Shown here: piece by piece, positions 8,884 to 17,105 of the stretch
Layout: each line of letters starts with the position of its first letter
Numbering within the stretch: position 1 is the first letter of the stretch
Position numbers and translations under genes: made by a program
NCBI RefSeq assembly: GCF_022760755.1
Contig: NZ_JAIVFP010000001.1
Coordinates: 1,406,001-1,470,000, forward strand
Length of the DNA: 64,000 nucleotides
Origin: Candidatus Rhodoblastus alkanivorans
GTDB taxonomy: Bacteria > Pseudomonadota > Alphaproteobacteria > Rhizobiales > Beijerinckiaceae
Direction of reading: 5' to 3'
Notes under the pieces: generated by a model
Databases searched by the model: none
What the model was told of the DNA's origin: nothing
The model's input: only the letters and a program-made list of their open reading frames with translations

Positions 8884-9210
8884 GTCTGACCCCTCAAAAT
8901 CGCCTGCGCCGATGGGCGAGAATGCGCAGGCTAACCTCGTACGGAACGCCAAGCCTCGTCCCGACGCTCGTTTTTTTTTCAAGCGGTTCGCGCGCGTCGC
9001 CGCCGATCGAAAGAACGGCGCGCCGAATTTGGCCGCGACGGCACAAAAGCACGATTTTCTTGGGAAAGCCAGAGCGCCGCCTTGAGTGCGACCAAGGTTT
9101 AATTTTTTTCCCCGAACAAAATCTGGAGCGTCCAGAAATCTATTCCGCATCGCAAAGAAAAGCCGGGGCGCAAGCCCCGGCTGATCACTATCCTGCGTTG
9201 AAAACAGGCC
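8884..9210. other. Intergenic region between the HdeA pair and the atp operon
   Basis: This is 327 bp without a credible gene. It contains two homopolymer runs (T9 near 8971 and T7 near 9103), the probable promoter region of the HdeA-like pair near 8884-8990, and the atp terminator at its right end. Confidence 0.5.
9161..9182 (-). terminator. Terminator of the atp (F0) operon
   Basis: A perfect 9 bp stem, AGCCGGGGC-GCAA-GCCCCGGCT, with a GNRA-like tetraloop, is followed on the minus strand by TTTCTTTG. It lies about 28 bp after the stop of atpF. Confidence 0.85.
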
Positions 9211-9684
9211 TCAATTCATCAGCGATTTGACGCTGGCGATGCCCTGTTCGACGAAAGTTGCGCTGTCGGCAGCTCCGGACTTCAGGATGTTTTCAGCGGC
9301 CTTGATTGCCGAATCGACGGCCGCCGAGCGCACGTCGGCCGCCGCCTGCGCCTCGGCCTGGGCGATCTTTTCCTCGGCCTGTTTGGTGCGGCGGGCGACA
9401 TATTCCTCGATGCGCGCCTGGGCTTCCTTGGACAAGGCTTCGGCTTCGGCCTTGGCCTGTTCGACGATCGAACGGGCCTGGGCCTCCGCTTCGGCGGTCT
9501 TGGCGGCGAAGCTCTGCATCAGGGCCTGGGCTTCGGCGCGCAGGCGAGCGGCTTCGGAAAGCTCGTCCTTGACCTTGTCGATCCGGGCGTCGAGCGCGGC
9601 GCCGAGCTTGGTGTGCACGCCTAGATAGCCGAGGATCATCACGAAAACGATGAAGCCGATGGCGACGATGAATTCCGCGTCCAT
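9211..9684 (-). CDS. atpF: ATP synthase F0 subunit b
   Basis: A peripheral-stalk subunit of the F1F0 ATP synthase. It has one N-terminal membrane helix (IVAIGFIVFVMILGYLGV) followed by a long Ala/Glu/Lys-rich coiled coil to the C-terminus, the standard b-subunit architecture. At 157 aa the length is normal. Alphaproteobacteria carry two divergent b subunits; this is the distal one and has no N-terminal His/Pro-rich extension. It is the last gene of atpI-B-E-F'-F, 11 bp after atpF'. The F1 genes are not in the window, as is usual in this class, where F0 and F1 are separate operons. Confidence 0.93.
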   Translation of the reverse strand: MDAEFIVAIGFIVFVMILGYLGVHTKLGAALDARIDKVKDELSEAARLRAEAQALMQSFAAKTAEAEAQARSIVEQAKAEAEALSKEAQARIEEYVARRTKQAEEKIAQAEAQAAADVRSAAVDSAIKAAENILKSGAADSATFVEQGIASVKSLMN

Positions 9685-9695
9685 ATTGCGCTCCT

Positions 9696-10250
9696 TCAGC
9701 CGTTTTTCGACGCGGCGATCGCGGCCGCGACGGCGGCCGGGTCGGCGGGCTTGCCGGTGAGATGTTGCAAGATCGCCTGGGCGGCGTCGGTCGCGATCGA
9801 ATCGACATTGGCCATGGCGGCCGTCTTGGTCGCGGCGATCTGCTCTTCGGCGGCGGCGAGCTTGGCGTTCAGCTCGGATTCGAGCGTGGCGCGGCGGGCG
9901 TCGTTTTTCGCCTGGACTTCGGCATGGGCGGCCTGGCCCATGGCCTGCGCCTTGTCCTTGGCCTCGGCCAGGGTCTTTTCATGCGCGGCGGCGGCGGCGA
10001 CCGCATCCTCCTGCGCCTTGGCGGCGGCGGCGAGATCCGAATCGATCTTGTCCTTGCGGGCCGCGAGAATCTTGGTGACGCGCGGCAGTGCGATCCTGGA
10101 CATCAAGAAATAGATCGCGCCGAAGGTGATCGCCAGCCAGATGAGCTCCGCCGCGAAATTGTTCGGGTCGAAGGGCGGGAAGGATTGCTCGTGCGCGGGA
10201 GCGCCGGGAACCATTGTGCCGGTATGGAGCCCTTCTGCGTCGTGAGCCAT
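9696..10250 (-). CDS. atpG: ATP synthase F0 subunit b'
   Basis: The second peripheral-stalk b-type subunit (b', also called AtpG or AtpF2) of photosynthetic and alphaproteobacterial ATP synthases. An N-terminal hydrophilic stretch of about 25 residues (ending EQSFPPFDPNNFAAE) precedes one membrane helix (LIWLAITFGAIYFLMSRIAL) and a coiled coil. At 184 aa the extra N-terminus distinguishes b' from b. It follows atpE after a 63 bp gap that carries a strong hairpin, and precedes atpF by 11 bp. Confidence 0.92.
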   Translation of the reverse strand: MAHDAEGLHTGTMVPGAPAHEQSFPPFDPNNFAAELIWLAITFGAIYFLMSRIALPRVTKILAARKDKIDSDLAAAAKAQEDAVAAAAAHEKTLAEAKDKAQAMGQAAHAEVQAKNDARRATLESELNAKLAAAEEQIAATKTAAMANVDSIATDAAQAILQHLTGKPADPAAVAAAIAASKNG

Positions 10251-10280
10251 GGGTCGATCCTAATTTGTCGGGACGAAAGT

Positions 10281-10305
10281 CGCGCCGGCTTTCGCCGCCG
10301 GCGCG
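10281..10305 (-). promoter_or_regulatory. Intercistronic hairpin between atpE and atpF'
   Basis: CGCGCCGGC-N7-GCCGGCGCG forms a perfect 9 bp stem directly after the atpE stop, with no T-run. Such hairpins can protect the upstream mRNA or reduce read-through, which would help make subunit c in excess over b'. The role is inference. Confidence 0.5.
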
Positions 10306-10313
10306 AAGCGCGA

Positions 10314-10541
10314 TTACTTCACGAAGAGAAGAATGATCGCAACGAGGAAGGCGAAAATGCCGAGACCTTCGGAAAGGGCGGCGCCGATGAAGGCGCGGCC
10401 GAACTGGCCGTCGGCGGCGGACGGATTGCGCAGCGCGCCGGAGAGGAAATTGCCGAAAATGATGCCGACGCCGATGGCGGCGGCGCCCATGCCGATGCCC
10501 GCGAGACCGGCGCCGACATATTTGGCTGCAACAGGATCCAT
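10314..10541 (-). CDS. atpE: ATP synthase F0 subunit c
   Basis: The proteolipid of the proton-driven rotor ring. It is 75 aa with two membrane helices: a Gly/Ala-rich first helix ([20 protein letters not shown]), the conserved polar loop RNPSA, and a second helix carrying the proton-binding Glu58 in ALSEGLGIF. No sodium-binding signature is obvious. It lies 54 bp after atpB and before the b' gene, and is followed by a stable hairpin. Confidence 0.96.
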   Translation of the reverse strand: MDPVAAKYVGAGLAGIGMGAAAIGVGIIFGNFLSGALRNPSAADGQFGRAFIGAALSEGLGIFAFLVAIILLFVK

Positions 10542-10595
10542 CTTAGAACTCCATTTTCATTTTGATGGGCGACTATTTGTTGTTGAGGCGATTTA

Positions 10596-11357
10596 TCAGT
10601 GGCCCGGGTGAATTGCGTCGTTGAGATAGACGCAAGTGAGGATGGCGAAGACATACGCCTGAAGGAAAGCGACCAGCAGTTCGAACGCGGTCAAGAGAAC
10701 GATGCCGATGAAGGGCAGGGGCGCGATCAGCGCATAGACGCCGCCGCCGGCCAGCATGACCACGAAGGCGCCGAAAATCTTGAGGGTGATGTGGCCGGCG
10801 AGCATGTTGCCGAAGAGACGAACCGAGAGGGTGATCGGCCGCACGGCGAAGGAGATGATCTCGATCAGCACCACGAAGGGCAGTAGGAGCGCAGGCACGC
10901 CCGACGGAACGAAGAGATTGATGAAATGCGTTCCGTGCTTGTAGAAGCCGTAGCCGAGCACCAGCAATATGATGAAGGTGGAGAAGGCGAAGGTCACGAC
11001 GATCTGGCTGGTGACCGTGAAAGTATAGGGGACGAGGCCGATCAGGTTCGCGAAAGCAACGAACATGAAGACCGAGAAGATGAAGGGGAAGAAACGCATG
11101 CCGGCGTCGCCGGCGGTCTGCCGTATCATGCTCGCCACGAATTCGTAGCACATTTCGGCGAGCGTCTGGAGCCGGTTGGGAATGATGTGCTCGCCCGAGG
11201 TGCCCGCCACCATGACGAAGGCGATCAGAGCGAGGATGACCACCATGAAGAGCGAGGCGTTGGTGAAGGACGCGTCGACGCCGCCGAGGCTCAGCGGCGC
11301 TAGGACTTTGATATGGAACTGATGGATCGGATCCATCACGGACGCCGCTTCCGACAT
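10596..11357 (-). CDS. atpB: ATP synthase F0 subunit a
   Basis: The stator subunit that forms the two proton half-channels against the c-ring. It is 253 aa, with an N-terminal periplasmic stretch ([11 protein letters not shown], typical of alphaproteobacteria) and about six membrane segments. The essential arginine is in [13 protein letters not shown] near residue 180; the [20 protein letters not shown] helix near 220-240 carries the channel Glu and Gln. It lies 57 bp after atpI. Confidence 0.96.
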   Translation of the reverse strand: MSEAASVMDPIHQFHIKVLAPLSLGGVDASFTNASLFMVVILALIAFVMVAGTSGEHIIPNRLQTLAEMCYEFVASMIRQTAGDAGMRFFPFIFSVFMFVAFANLIGLVPYTFTVTSQIVVTFAFSTFIILLVLGYGFYKHGTHFINLFVPSGVPALLLPFVVLIEIISFAVRPITLSVRLFGNMLAGHITLKIFGAFVVMLAGGGVYALIAPLPFIGIVLLTAFELLVAFLQAYVFAILTCVYLNDAIHPGH

Positions 11358-11414
11358 GATCTACCCTTCATTTTCCGCGGGATGCCCCGCCATCCTCAAT
11401 GATCGCGCGGCGCC

Positions 11415-11753
11415 TTAGCGGTCGCGCCGCCTCGTCGGCCCGGCCGCGAGGCGATAGACATTCCAGAATCCTGCGGCGACGCCCAATCCCACGAACAGGA
11501 TCAGCAGCGCCGGACTTGTGCCGAGCCAGGCGTCGAACTGCCAGCCCAGCACGGCCCCGACCGCGACTCCGCCCACGACTTCCGACAGCACGCGAAAGCC
11601 AAGGCTCATCGCCTGCCCAAGGCCTTTGTCGGACGAAGCCGCTTCCGCCTTGCGCTCCTCCTCGCGTATGGAGTCGCGTCGAGCCTGAAGGTCGGTCGCC
11701 AGCCTGGCGAGCCGCGCCTTCAAGTCATCTGGGTCTTCCGGACTGTCTCCCAT
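11415..11753 (-). CDS. atpI: ATP synthase accessory protein AtpI (AtpZ/AtpI family)
   Basis: A small membrane protein that heads the F0 operon and, in other bacteria, assists c-ring assembly or Mg2+ supply. It is 112 aa: a charged N-terminal half (DDLKARLARLATDLQARR), then two membrane helices (VVGGVAVGAVLGWQFDAWLG and LLILFVGLGVAAGFWNVYRL). The N-terminal coiled-coil region plus the GWQFDAWLGTSP turn is the alphaproteobacterial AtpI pattern. A sigma-70-like promoter lies about 175 bp upstream. Confidence 0.88.
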   Translation of the reverse strand: MGDSPEDPDDLKARLARLATDLQARRDSIREEERKAEAASSDKGLGQAMSLGFRVLSEVVGGVAVGAVLGWQFDAWLGTSPALLILFVGLGVAAGFWNVYRLAAGPTRRRDR

Positions 11754-12112
11754 CGCCTTTCCCCAAAGTCATGGTTTTCGCGAACCATGGCGCCCGCGGG
11801 CGCGGCTTGGGGCGGGCGCCGCTCTTTCATCGCGGCCGCCGCTGCATGCTGGAGGTCGTACGGACGATGCCCGATGCGGAACCGGACTGAAGGGATGGAG
11901 CCATCCCGCCCTTTTTGAACCGCGCGCACCATATTGAGGCTCCCGCCCCCTGTCAAGACAAGCGCGGCTTTTCTATGACAGGTGTATCATATTGAAAAAT
12001 AAAGAGTATGGACGAAATGCGCGCGGCCGCCGCAAGCTTTCTCGGCGCCGTGTCGTTTTGTTCCTTCGGCCCGATGCTTTAGGGTAATGGCGGCGTGGCG
12101 CGGGAGGGCGAT
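11754..12112. other. Divergent intergenic region between atpI and the TMEM175-like gene
   Basis: This is 359 bp without a gene. It contains the atp operon promoter (listed separately) and a 7 bp-stem hairpin, GGGATGG-AG-CCATCCC, at 11893-11908, which would lie in the atp leader RNA. Confidence 0.5.
11928..11956 (-). promoter_or_regulatory. Sigma-70-type promoter of the atp operon
   Basis: On the minus strand a consensus -35 box TTGACA (11956-11951) is followed at exactly 17 bp by TATGGT (11933-11928). It points into atpI with a leader of about 170 nt. The near-consensus -35 suits a constitutive housekeeping operon. Confidence 0.7.
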
Positions 12113-12694
12113 GTGACGAGCGAACGGCTGAAGGCTTTTTCCGATGGCGTGCTCGCGATCATCATCACCATCATGGTGCTCGAGCTGAAGGCGCCGCACG
12201 GCGGGAATTTCGTCGATCTCTGGCCGCTGTGGCCAACATTTCTCGCCTATGTGCTGAGCTTCGTCTATATCGGCATCTACTGGAACAACCATCACCACCT
12301 CTTCCTCCTGGTCGAAAAGGTGAATGGCGCGACGCTCTGGGCCAATATCCATCTTTTGTTCTGGCTGTCGCTCCTGCCTTTCGTCACCGCCTGGGCCAGC
12401 GACACGGAGTTCGCGCGCGATCCGGTGGCGCTATATGGAATCGTGCTGCTCGGCGCCGCGGTCGCCTATTCGATTCTGGTCATGACGCTGCTGCGGGCGC
12501 AGGACGGCAGGACGCTGCTGCACGCCGCGATCGGCCGCGACGTCAAGGGCTGGACGTCGAACGTGCTCTATGTGCTTGGGATAGCCGGCGCCTGTTTGCA
12601 CCCCTGGATCGGCTGCCTGTTCTATGTCGCCGTCGCGGCGATCTGGCTCATTCCCGACCGGCGCATCGAATCGCGGCTGAACGAAGCCCGATGA
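12113..12694 (+). CDS. TMEM175-family potassium channel-like protein
   Basis: An integral membrane protein of the bacterial TMEM175 (DUF1211) family, whose characterised members are K+-selective channels. The signature RLKAFSDGVLAI (FSDG motif in the first helix) is present at the N-terminus, followed by five more hydrophobic segments to residue 185; one six-helix repeat is the usual bacterial form. The GTG at 12113 was chosen because GGGAGGG lies 4 nt upstream and TSERLKAFSDG is the family's N-terminus. A GTG at 12095 would add six residues but has no ribosome binding site. It diverges from the atp operon. Confidence 0.85.
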   Translation: MTSERLKAFSDGVLAIIITIMVLELKAPHGGNFVDLWPLWPTFLAYVLSFVYIGIYWNNHHHLFLLVEKVNGATLWANIHLLFWLSLLPFVTAWASDTEFARDPVALYGIVLLGAAVAYSILVMTLLRAQDGRTLLHAAIGRDVKGWTSNVLYVLGIAGACLHPWIGCLFYVAVAAIWLIPDRRIESRLNEAR

Positions 12695-12738
12695 GTTGCG
12701 CGGGCGCGCCGGAACGCGCCCGCCATGATTTGCGAGGC

Positions 12739-13461
12739 CTATTGCGCCGCGGGATTGGTCGGGGCCATATCGAACAGGAGGGCCTCGGATTCCTCTTCCG
12801 CGCGCAGAGTCAGCGTCGCCGGTCCGACGAGCGAGACGCCGTCTCCGGCCGCAATCGCCTCGCCGTTGAGCGTGAGCGATCCGCGCGCCGCATGGACCCA
12901 GGCGCCGCGCCCGGCGGCGATCTCATGGGTGACGGCTTTGCCGGCCGAGAGCCGCGTCACAAAGAGATCGACGTCGCGATGGACGGTCAGCGAGCCGTCG
13001 CGTCCGTCGCGCGAGGCGACGAGGCGCAGGCGATCGCGCTTTTCGGCGTCCGCGAAGCTCTTCTGCTCATAGCCGGGCTTCAGGCCCTCCCGCTCCGGAA
13101 TGATCCAAATTTGCAGGAAATGGACCGGCTCGACGTCGGACGCATTATATTCGCTGTGACGAACGCCCGTCCCCGCCGACATGCGCTGGACGTCGCCTGG
13201 GCGGATGACCGAAGTCGTCCCCAGCGTGTCCTTATGTTCGAGCCCGCCTTCCAGCACATAGGAGATGATTTCCATGTCCCGGTGCGGGTGAGTCGGAAAG
13301 CCCGCTCCCGGCGCCACGCGGTCGTCGTTGATGACGCGCAGCGGGCCGAAGCCCATGTGGCGCGGGTCGAAATATTCGCCGAACGAGAAAGTGTGGCGGC
13401 TGTCGAGCCATCCGAAATCGGCGTGACCCCGGTCAGCCGACCGTCTCAATGTCAAAGCCAT
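12739..13461 (-). CDS. Pirin family protein (YhhW-like quercetinase type)
   Basis: A bicupin protein related to pirin and E. coli YhhW, which has quercetin dioxygenase activity. The N-terminal cupin carries the metal-site motif THPHRDMEII at about residues 57-66 and GVRHSEYN at about 100-107, giving the three His and one Glu of the family iron site. The C-terminal cupin lacks metal ligands, as usual. It is 240 aa. It follows the doxX gene by 23 bp on the same strand and diverges from azoR, forming a group that looks devoted to quinone or flavonoid detoxification. Confidence 0.9.
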   Translation of the reverse strand: MALTLRRSADRGHADFGWLDSRHTFSFGEYFDPRHMGFGPLRVINDDRVAPGAGFPTHPHRDMEIISYVLEGGLEHKDTLGTTSVIRPGDVQRMSAGTGVRHSEYNASDVEPVHFLQIWIIPEREGLKPGYEQKSFADAEKRDRLRLVASRDGRDGSLTVHRDVDLFVTRLSAGKAVTHEIAAGRGAWVHAARGSLTLNGEAIAAGDGVSLVGPATLTLRAEEESEALLFDMAPTNPAAQ

Positions 13462-13485
13462 GATGATCTCCTGAGTTGGGGCCGG

Positions 13486-13962
13486 TCAGAATTCCCGGCC
13501 GATGAGGGCGTCGAGCGAAAACGCGCCGGCGCCGCGAATGACGAAGCTGAGGGCCACGATCCCCCACAGCAGGGGATATTCGAAGCCGCCGCTGGTCCAG
13601 AAGAAGCCGTTGCCGAGGTGGACGGCGAGAACCGCCACGCTCATCAGGCCGACGACGAGCGCCGCGACCGGCCGCGTCAGCAGACCGAGGGCGAGGAACA
13701 GCCCGCCGAAGAATTCAATTCCACCGGCGACGAGGGCAAGCGAGGGCGGCAGGCCGAGCTTGGTCGCGAAGAACTGGCCGGTCGCCTCCAGCCCATAGCC
13801 GCCGAACAGGCCGAACAGTTTTTGCGCGCCATGCGGCATGAGAAGCAGGCCCGCCGTCACGCGAACCATCGGTTCGGCGAAGGGCGAAAGCGCCTGGGTG
13901 ATCGGGGCGACCGCCGGGATCACGCGGCGGGAAGACGAAGCTGAGGAAAAAGCGAGCGACAT
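13486..13962 (-). CDS. DoxX family membrane protein
   Basis: A four-helix membrane protein of the DoxX/SURF4 type, often co-encoded with pirins, nitroreductases and thiol or quinone stress genes. It is 158 aa, with the family segments RVTAGLLLMPHGAQKLFGLF, GGIEFFGGLFLALGLLTRP and SVAVLAVHLGNGFFW. The start at 13962 follows GGAGAAA on the minus strand at 5 nt; the longer frame to 14058 has none. It is the first gene of the doxX-pirin operon. The biochemical role is unresolved; a link to respiratory quinone redox is inference. Confidence 0.88.
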   Translation of the reverse strand: MSLAFSSASSSRRVIPAVAPITQALSPFAEPMVRVTAGLLLMPHGAQKLFGLFGGYGLEATGQFFATKLGLPPSLALVAGGIEFFGGLFLALGLLTRPVAALVVGLMSVAVLAVHLGNGFFWTSGGFEYPLLWGIVALSFVIRGAGAFSLDALIGREF

Positions 13963-14045
13963 GGGGTTTCTCCGGTTTGGCGTCGGACGTCCTCGTCCGC
14001 TGAACCGAAACATCGCCCTGTCGCCGTGGGAAAACAATTTAGCAA

Positions 14046-14063
14046 AAACAGGCAACACTGTTT
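14046..14063. promoter_or_regulatory. Palindromic operator candidate in the doxX/azoR divergent spacer
   Basis: The perfect inverted repeat AAACAG-N6-CTGTTT lies in the AT-rich centre of the 230 bp spacer, with a further AAACAG half-site at 14107-14112. Its placement between two divergent stress operons suits a single repressor site controlling both. No regulator gene is adjacent; the nearest candidate is the LysR gene at 17.1 kb. Confidence 0.45.
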
Positions 14064-14192
14064 CTTATTATTGAACAAATTTGCCCCACGATTGTCTTCT
14101 AAGATAAAACAGTCATGTCAGAAATTCGCCGATTATCTCTTCCGTCCGAAGGGCCTAGCCTTCTCCCGTCAACGTCATTCGGGAGAATTCCA

Positions 14193-14816
14193 ATGTCCAG
14201 CATTCTCGCCATTCACAGCAGCCTTTCCCGCGAAAACGCCATCTCCAGCAAGCTGGTCGATCAGACGGTCGCGAGCCTCGCGCAGGGCGAACCGGGCAGC
14301 CGCGTCGTCACGCGCGATCTCGCCGCCACGCCCATTCCGCATCTCGACGGCGCCGCCATTTCGGGCATTCGCGGCGACGCGATCACCGAGGATCAGATCG
14401 CGGCCCGCGCCTTGTCGACGGAACTGGTGGACGAACTTAAGGCCGCCGACATCCTGGTCATCGGCGCGCCCATGTATAATTTCGGAATCGCCTCGTCACT
14501 GAAGGCCTGGTTCGACTATGTTCTTCACCCCGGCGTCACGTTCAAATATGGCGAAGGCGGACCCAAAGGCCTTTTGACCGGCAAGCGCGCCATCGTCATT
14601 CTGAGCCGTGGCGGCTTCTTCTCCGACGGCCCGGCCAAGGCGATGGATTCGCAGGAACCGCATCTGCGCACCCTTCTGTGGTTCATGGGCATTACCGACG
14701 TAACCTTCATCCGCGCCGAACGTCTGGCCATGGGACCGCAAGCGATGGAGACCGCGGTGGCGGCGGCCACGAAAGACATTGAAGAGACGGTCGAAACCAT
14801 GAAGGCGGCGGCCTGA
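14193..14816 (+). CDS. azoR: FMN-dependent NADH:quinone oxidoreductase / azoreductase
   Basis: A cytoplasmic flavodoxin-fold enzyme that reduces quinones, and azo dyes, by two electrons from NADH. It is 207 aa. The N-terminus, ILAIHSSLSRENAISSKL, is the FMN phosphate-binding loop; GAPMYNFGIASSLKAWFDYV at about 95-114 and ILSRGGFF near 140 are the typical isoalloxazine-contact regions. The start at 14193 follows GGGAGA. It lies 24 bp before a glutathionyl-hydroquinone reductase; together they would take quinones to hydroquinones and process their glutathione adducts. Confidence 0.94.
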   Translation: MSSILAIHSSLSRENAISSKLVDQTVASLAQGEPGSRVVTRDLAATPIPHLDGAAISGIRGDAITEDQIAARALSTELVDELKAADILVIGAPMYNFGIASSLKAWFDYVLHPGVTFKYGEGGPKGLLTGKRAIVILSRGGFFSDGPAKAMDSQEPHLRTLLWFMGITDVTFIRAERLAMGPQAMETAVAAATKDIEETVETMKAAA

Positions 14817-14840
14817 CCGCCGCCGGAAAAGGAGGCTCCC

Positions 14841-15785
14841 ATGGGCATGATGGTCGAAGGCGTCTGGCGCGACATCTGGTATGACACCGCCGCGACCGGC
14901 GGCGCCTTCCAGCGTCCGGCGACTCAATTCCATGGCCGGATTTCGGCGGAGGGGCCGTTCGCGCCCCAGGCCGGACGCTATCATCTCTACGTGTCCTGGG
15001 CTTGTCCCTGGGCGCATCGGACCCTGATCACCCGCAAGCTCAAGGGCCTCGAAGACGCGATCAGCGTCTCCTTTGTCGAGCCGCTGATGCTCGAGCACGG
15101 CTGGACTTTTGCCCAGGGCGCCGACCCGGTCAATGGCGCGCGCTTCCTCTGGGAGGTCTATGCCAAAGCCGAGGCCGCCTATACCGGCCGGGTGACCGTG
15201 CCGGTTTTGTGGGACCGTGAGCGGAAAACCATCGTCAACAACGAATCCGCCGAGATCATCCGCATGTTCGACGCCTGGCCGGGCGCGCGCGGGCCGCTGC
15301 TGCGCCCGCCGGAACTCGCGGCGGAAATCGACGCGCTCAACGACATGATCTATCCGGCGATCAACAATGGCGTCTATCGCGCAGGCTTCGCCACCAGCCA
15401 GGCGGCCTATGACGAAGCCTTCGACGCGCTTTTCGCCGCGCTCGACGCGCTGGAGCTGCGCCTGAACGGCCGCGCCTTTCTGGCCGGCGAGCATCCGACC
15501 GAGGCCGACTGGCGGCTGTTCACCACTTTGATCCGCTTCGACGCGGTCTATGTCGGCCATTTCAAATGCAACCGCCAGCGCATCGCCGATTATCCCGAAT
15601 TATGGGATTTCACCCGCGCCCTCTATCAGGCGCCGGGGATCGCCGAGACGGTGCGGCTCGACCAGATCAAGACCCATTATTACGGGAGCCACCGCACCAT
15701 CAATCCGACCGGCATCATCCCCAAGGGCCCGGCGATCGACCTTTTGGCGCCGACGCGGCGGCGCGTCGATCCCGTCCCGGTTTGA
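14841..15785 (+). CDS. yqjG: Glutathionyl-hydroquinone reductase (omega-class GST)
   Basis: Removes glutathione from glutathionyl-hydroquinones through a cysteine thiol (Xi/omega GST, YqjG/PcpF/ECM4 family). The thioredoxin-fold N-domain holds the catalytic Cys55 in SWACPWAHRTLI. The C-terminal helical domain includes DWRLFTTLIRFDAVYVGHFK near 220-240 and YYGSHRTINPTGIIPKGP near the end, both diagnostic. At 314 aa the length is right. AGGAGG at 14830-14835 sets the start at 14841. It is co-transcribed with azoR. Confidence 0.94.
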   Translation: MGMMVEGVWRDIWYDTAATGGAFQRPATQFHGRISAEGPFAPQAGRYHLYVSWACPWAHRTLITRKLKGLEDAISVSFVEPLMLEHGWTFAQGADPVNGARFLWEVYAKAEAAYTGRVTVPVLWDRERKTIVNNESAEIIRMFDAWPGARGPLLRPPELAAEIDALNDMIYPAINNGVYRAGFATSQAAYDEAFDALFAALDALELRLNGRAFLAGEHPTEADWRLFTTLIRFDAVYVGHFKCNRQRIADYPELWDFTRALYQAPGIAETVRLDQIKTHYYGSHRTINPTGIIPKGPAIDLLAPTRRRVDPVPV

Positions 15786-16063
15786 ATCTCCGGTTCCGAC
15801 CCCAATCCGACCTACAGTCAGACGCGTTGAAGACCTCCCTGCGGCGGAAAGCGAGCATCGCTAAATGGTCTGTTTCCGGCTCGAAGTAGACTTTATTGAT
15901 GAGGCCCGTGACGGTCTTACGTTGCCCCATCTTCAGTTGTTCGTAACGTGCGCTGTGGCTTTGTGATTATCGAGGAGTACTCCTGACGGGTGCACGTCTG
16001 CCGCCCTGGACGCCGGCGCCAATCCGCAGACGGCGCAGGCGACGCCACCGAGTGCGAGCGCAA

Positions 16064-16822
16064 CTATTCCATAGAAGCGGACGCCAGAACCATTGCGCCC
16101 AGCAACTCCCGTAGCCGCTCCACAATTGGCGTCATCGGAGGGGCGCGCTTTTTGCCGATCCGGACTGTCATCCAGCGCGCGCCGGACGTGTCAACGCTGA
16201 AGTTGGCATAGGACGCAAACTGCTGGCTGGCGTTAACGCGGATCGAGCGGTTCCAGATCACGAAGTCCTCTCCATCTGCGTCGAAGTTCCATTGGTGCAA
16301 CCCCTCATAATTGCCTGACTCGCCCTCGTTCCTGACGTGCGAAAGCAGGATGCGGCCACCCGGCTTTGCCACGATCAGCATCTCCTCGATGCTGCGGACC
16401 GGATCAAAGGAATGGTCAAGCGCGTTGCTGCAATGAACAAGATCGAACGAGTCCGGCGGAAAGAACGCGGAAAGGTATTCGGCAAATCCGAACTGCGTAG
16501 GCACGGGCCGCGTAACGCCATAGCGTGCGGCGATTTTATCATAGAACGGCGCCAACGGGTCACATGCTACAAGATCAAGTCGTCTGCCCTGGTAACATGA
16601 ACCGAGCTTCGTCATCGGCCCGGCGCCGACATCAAGCACGCGCGTGCCTGTTAAGCCAGCCATCAGATCGGTATGGATTTCTCTCGTTGGATCAAGGCGG
16701 GACCGGAAGTCATCGGGCCATTGGTCGCCTTTTGTAGCAAACCAGTTGTCCCAGAACGTCAGTTCGTTCTGAACGCCATCGCGCCACAGCGCGAGATGCC
16801 GGGAAAGATCATTGTGCTGCAT
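16064..16822 (-). CDS. SAM-dependent class I methyltransferase
   Basis: A Rossmann-fold methyltransferase: motif I LDVGAGPMTKLG at about residues 63-74, acidic end of strand 2 in LVACDPLAP, motif III/IV FDLVHCSNALDH near 128, and post-motif KPGGRILLSHV near 153. It is 252 aa, with a charged N-terminus (WDNWFATKGDQWPDDFRSRL) seen in methyltransferases of polysaccharide loci. Base composition is lower in GC than its neighbours and it stands alone between two gene-poor stretches beside a transposase stub, so it looks acquired. The substrate is unknown. Confidence 0.8.
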   Translation of the reverse strand: MQHNDLSRHLALWRDGVQNELTFWDNWFATKGDQWPDDFRSRLDPTREIHTDLMAGLTGTRVLDVGAGPMTKLGSCYQGRRLDLVACDPLAPFYDKIAARYGVTRPVPTQFGFAEYLSAFFPPDSFDLVHCSNALDHSFDPVRSIEEMLIVAKPGGRILLSHVRNEGESGNYEGLHQWNFDADGEDFVIWNRSIRVNASQQFASYANFSVDTSGARWMTVRIGKKRAPPMTPIVERLRELLGAMVLASASME

Positions 16823-16932
16823 GGCGGATTCCCCAGTCGCAATGACGCGCAGTAAGAGCCTGACCTGAAATTGGTTGAGGGGCCTCGCGGCCCTTGACTC
16901 CTTTGGTTTGCAACAACTTTGGGAGATTCGAG

Positions 16933-17058
16933 ATGCGTTGGAACGAGGCCGATCAGGCGAAGTATGAAGTCATTCGGGCGCGCTATTCAAGCGATATGTC
17001 GGAGGCCGAGTTGGCGCGGTTCATACCGCCCGGGATCATACAACACCCCGGATTTTAG
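16933..17058 (+). pseudogene. Transposase N-terminal remnant (IS5-like)
   Basis: A 41-codon frame reads RYSSDMSEAELARFIPP, the N-terminal signature of IS5-type transposases (usually YPSDLTDAEWALIxPLLP), then runs into an unrelated tail and a stop. No DDE domain follows and no matching right inverted repeat was found before the LysR gene. It is a decayed left end of an insertion sequence. Confidence 0.5.
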
Positions 17059-17105
17059 CCCATTCGCGTCCGCTGCGCGCCACGCCGCTGACGCCGGTAA
17101 GAGCT

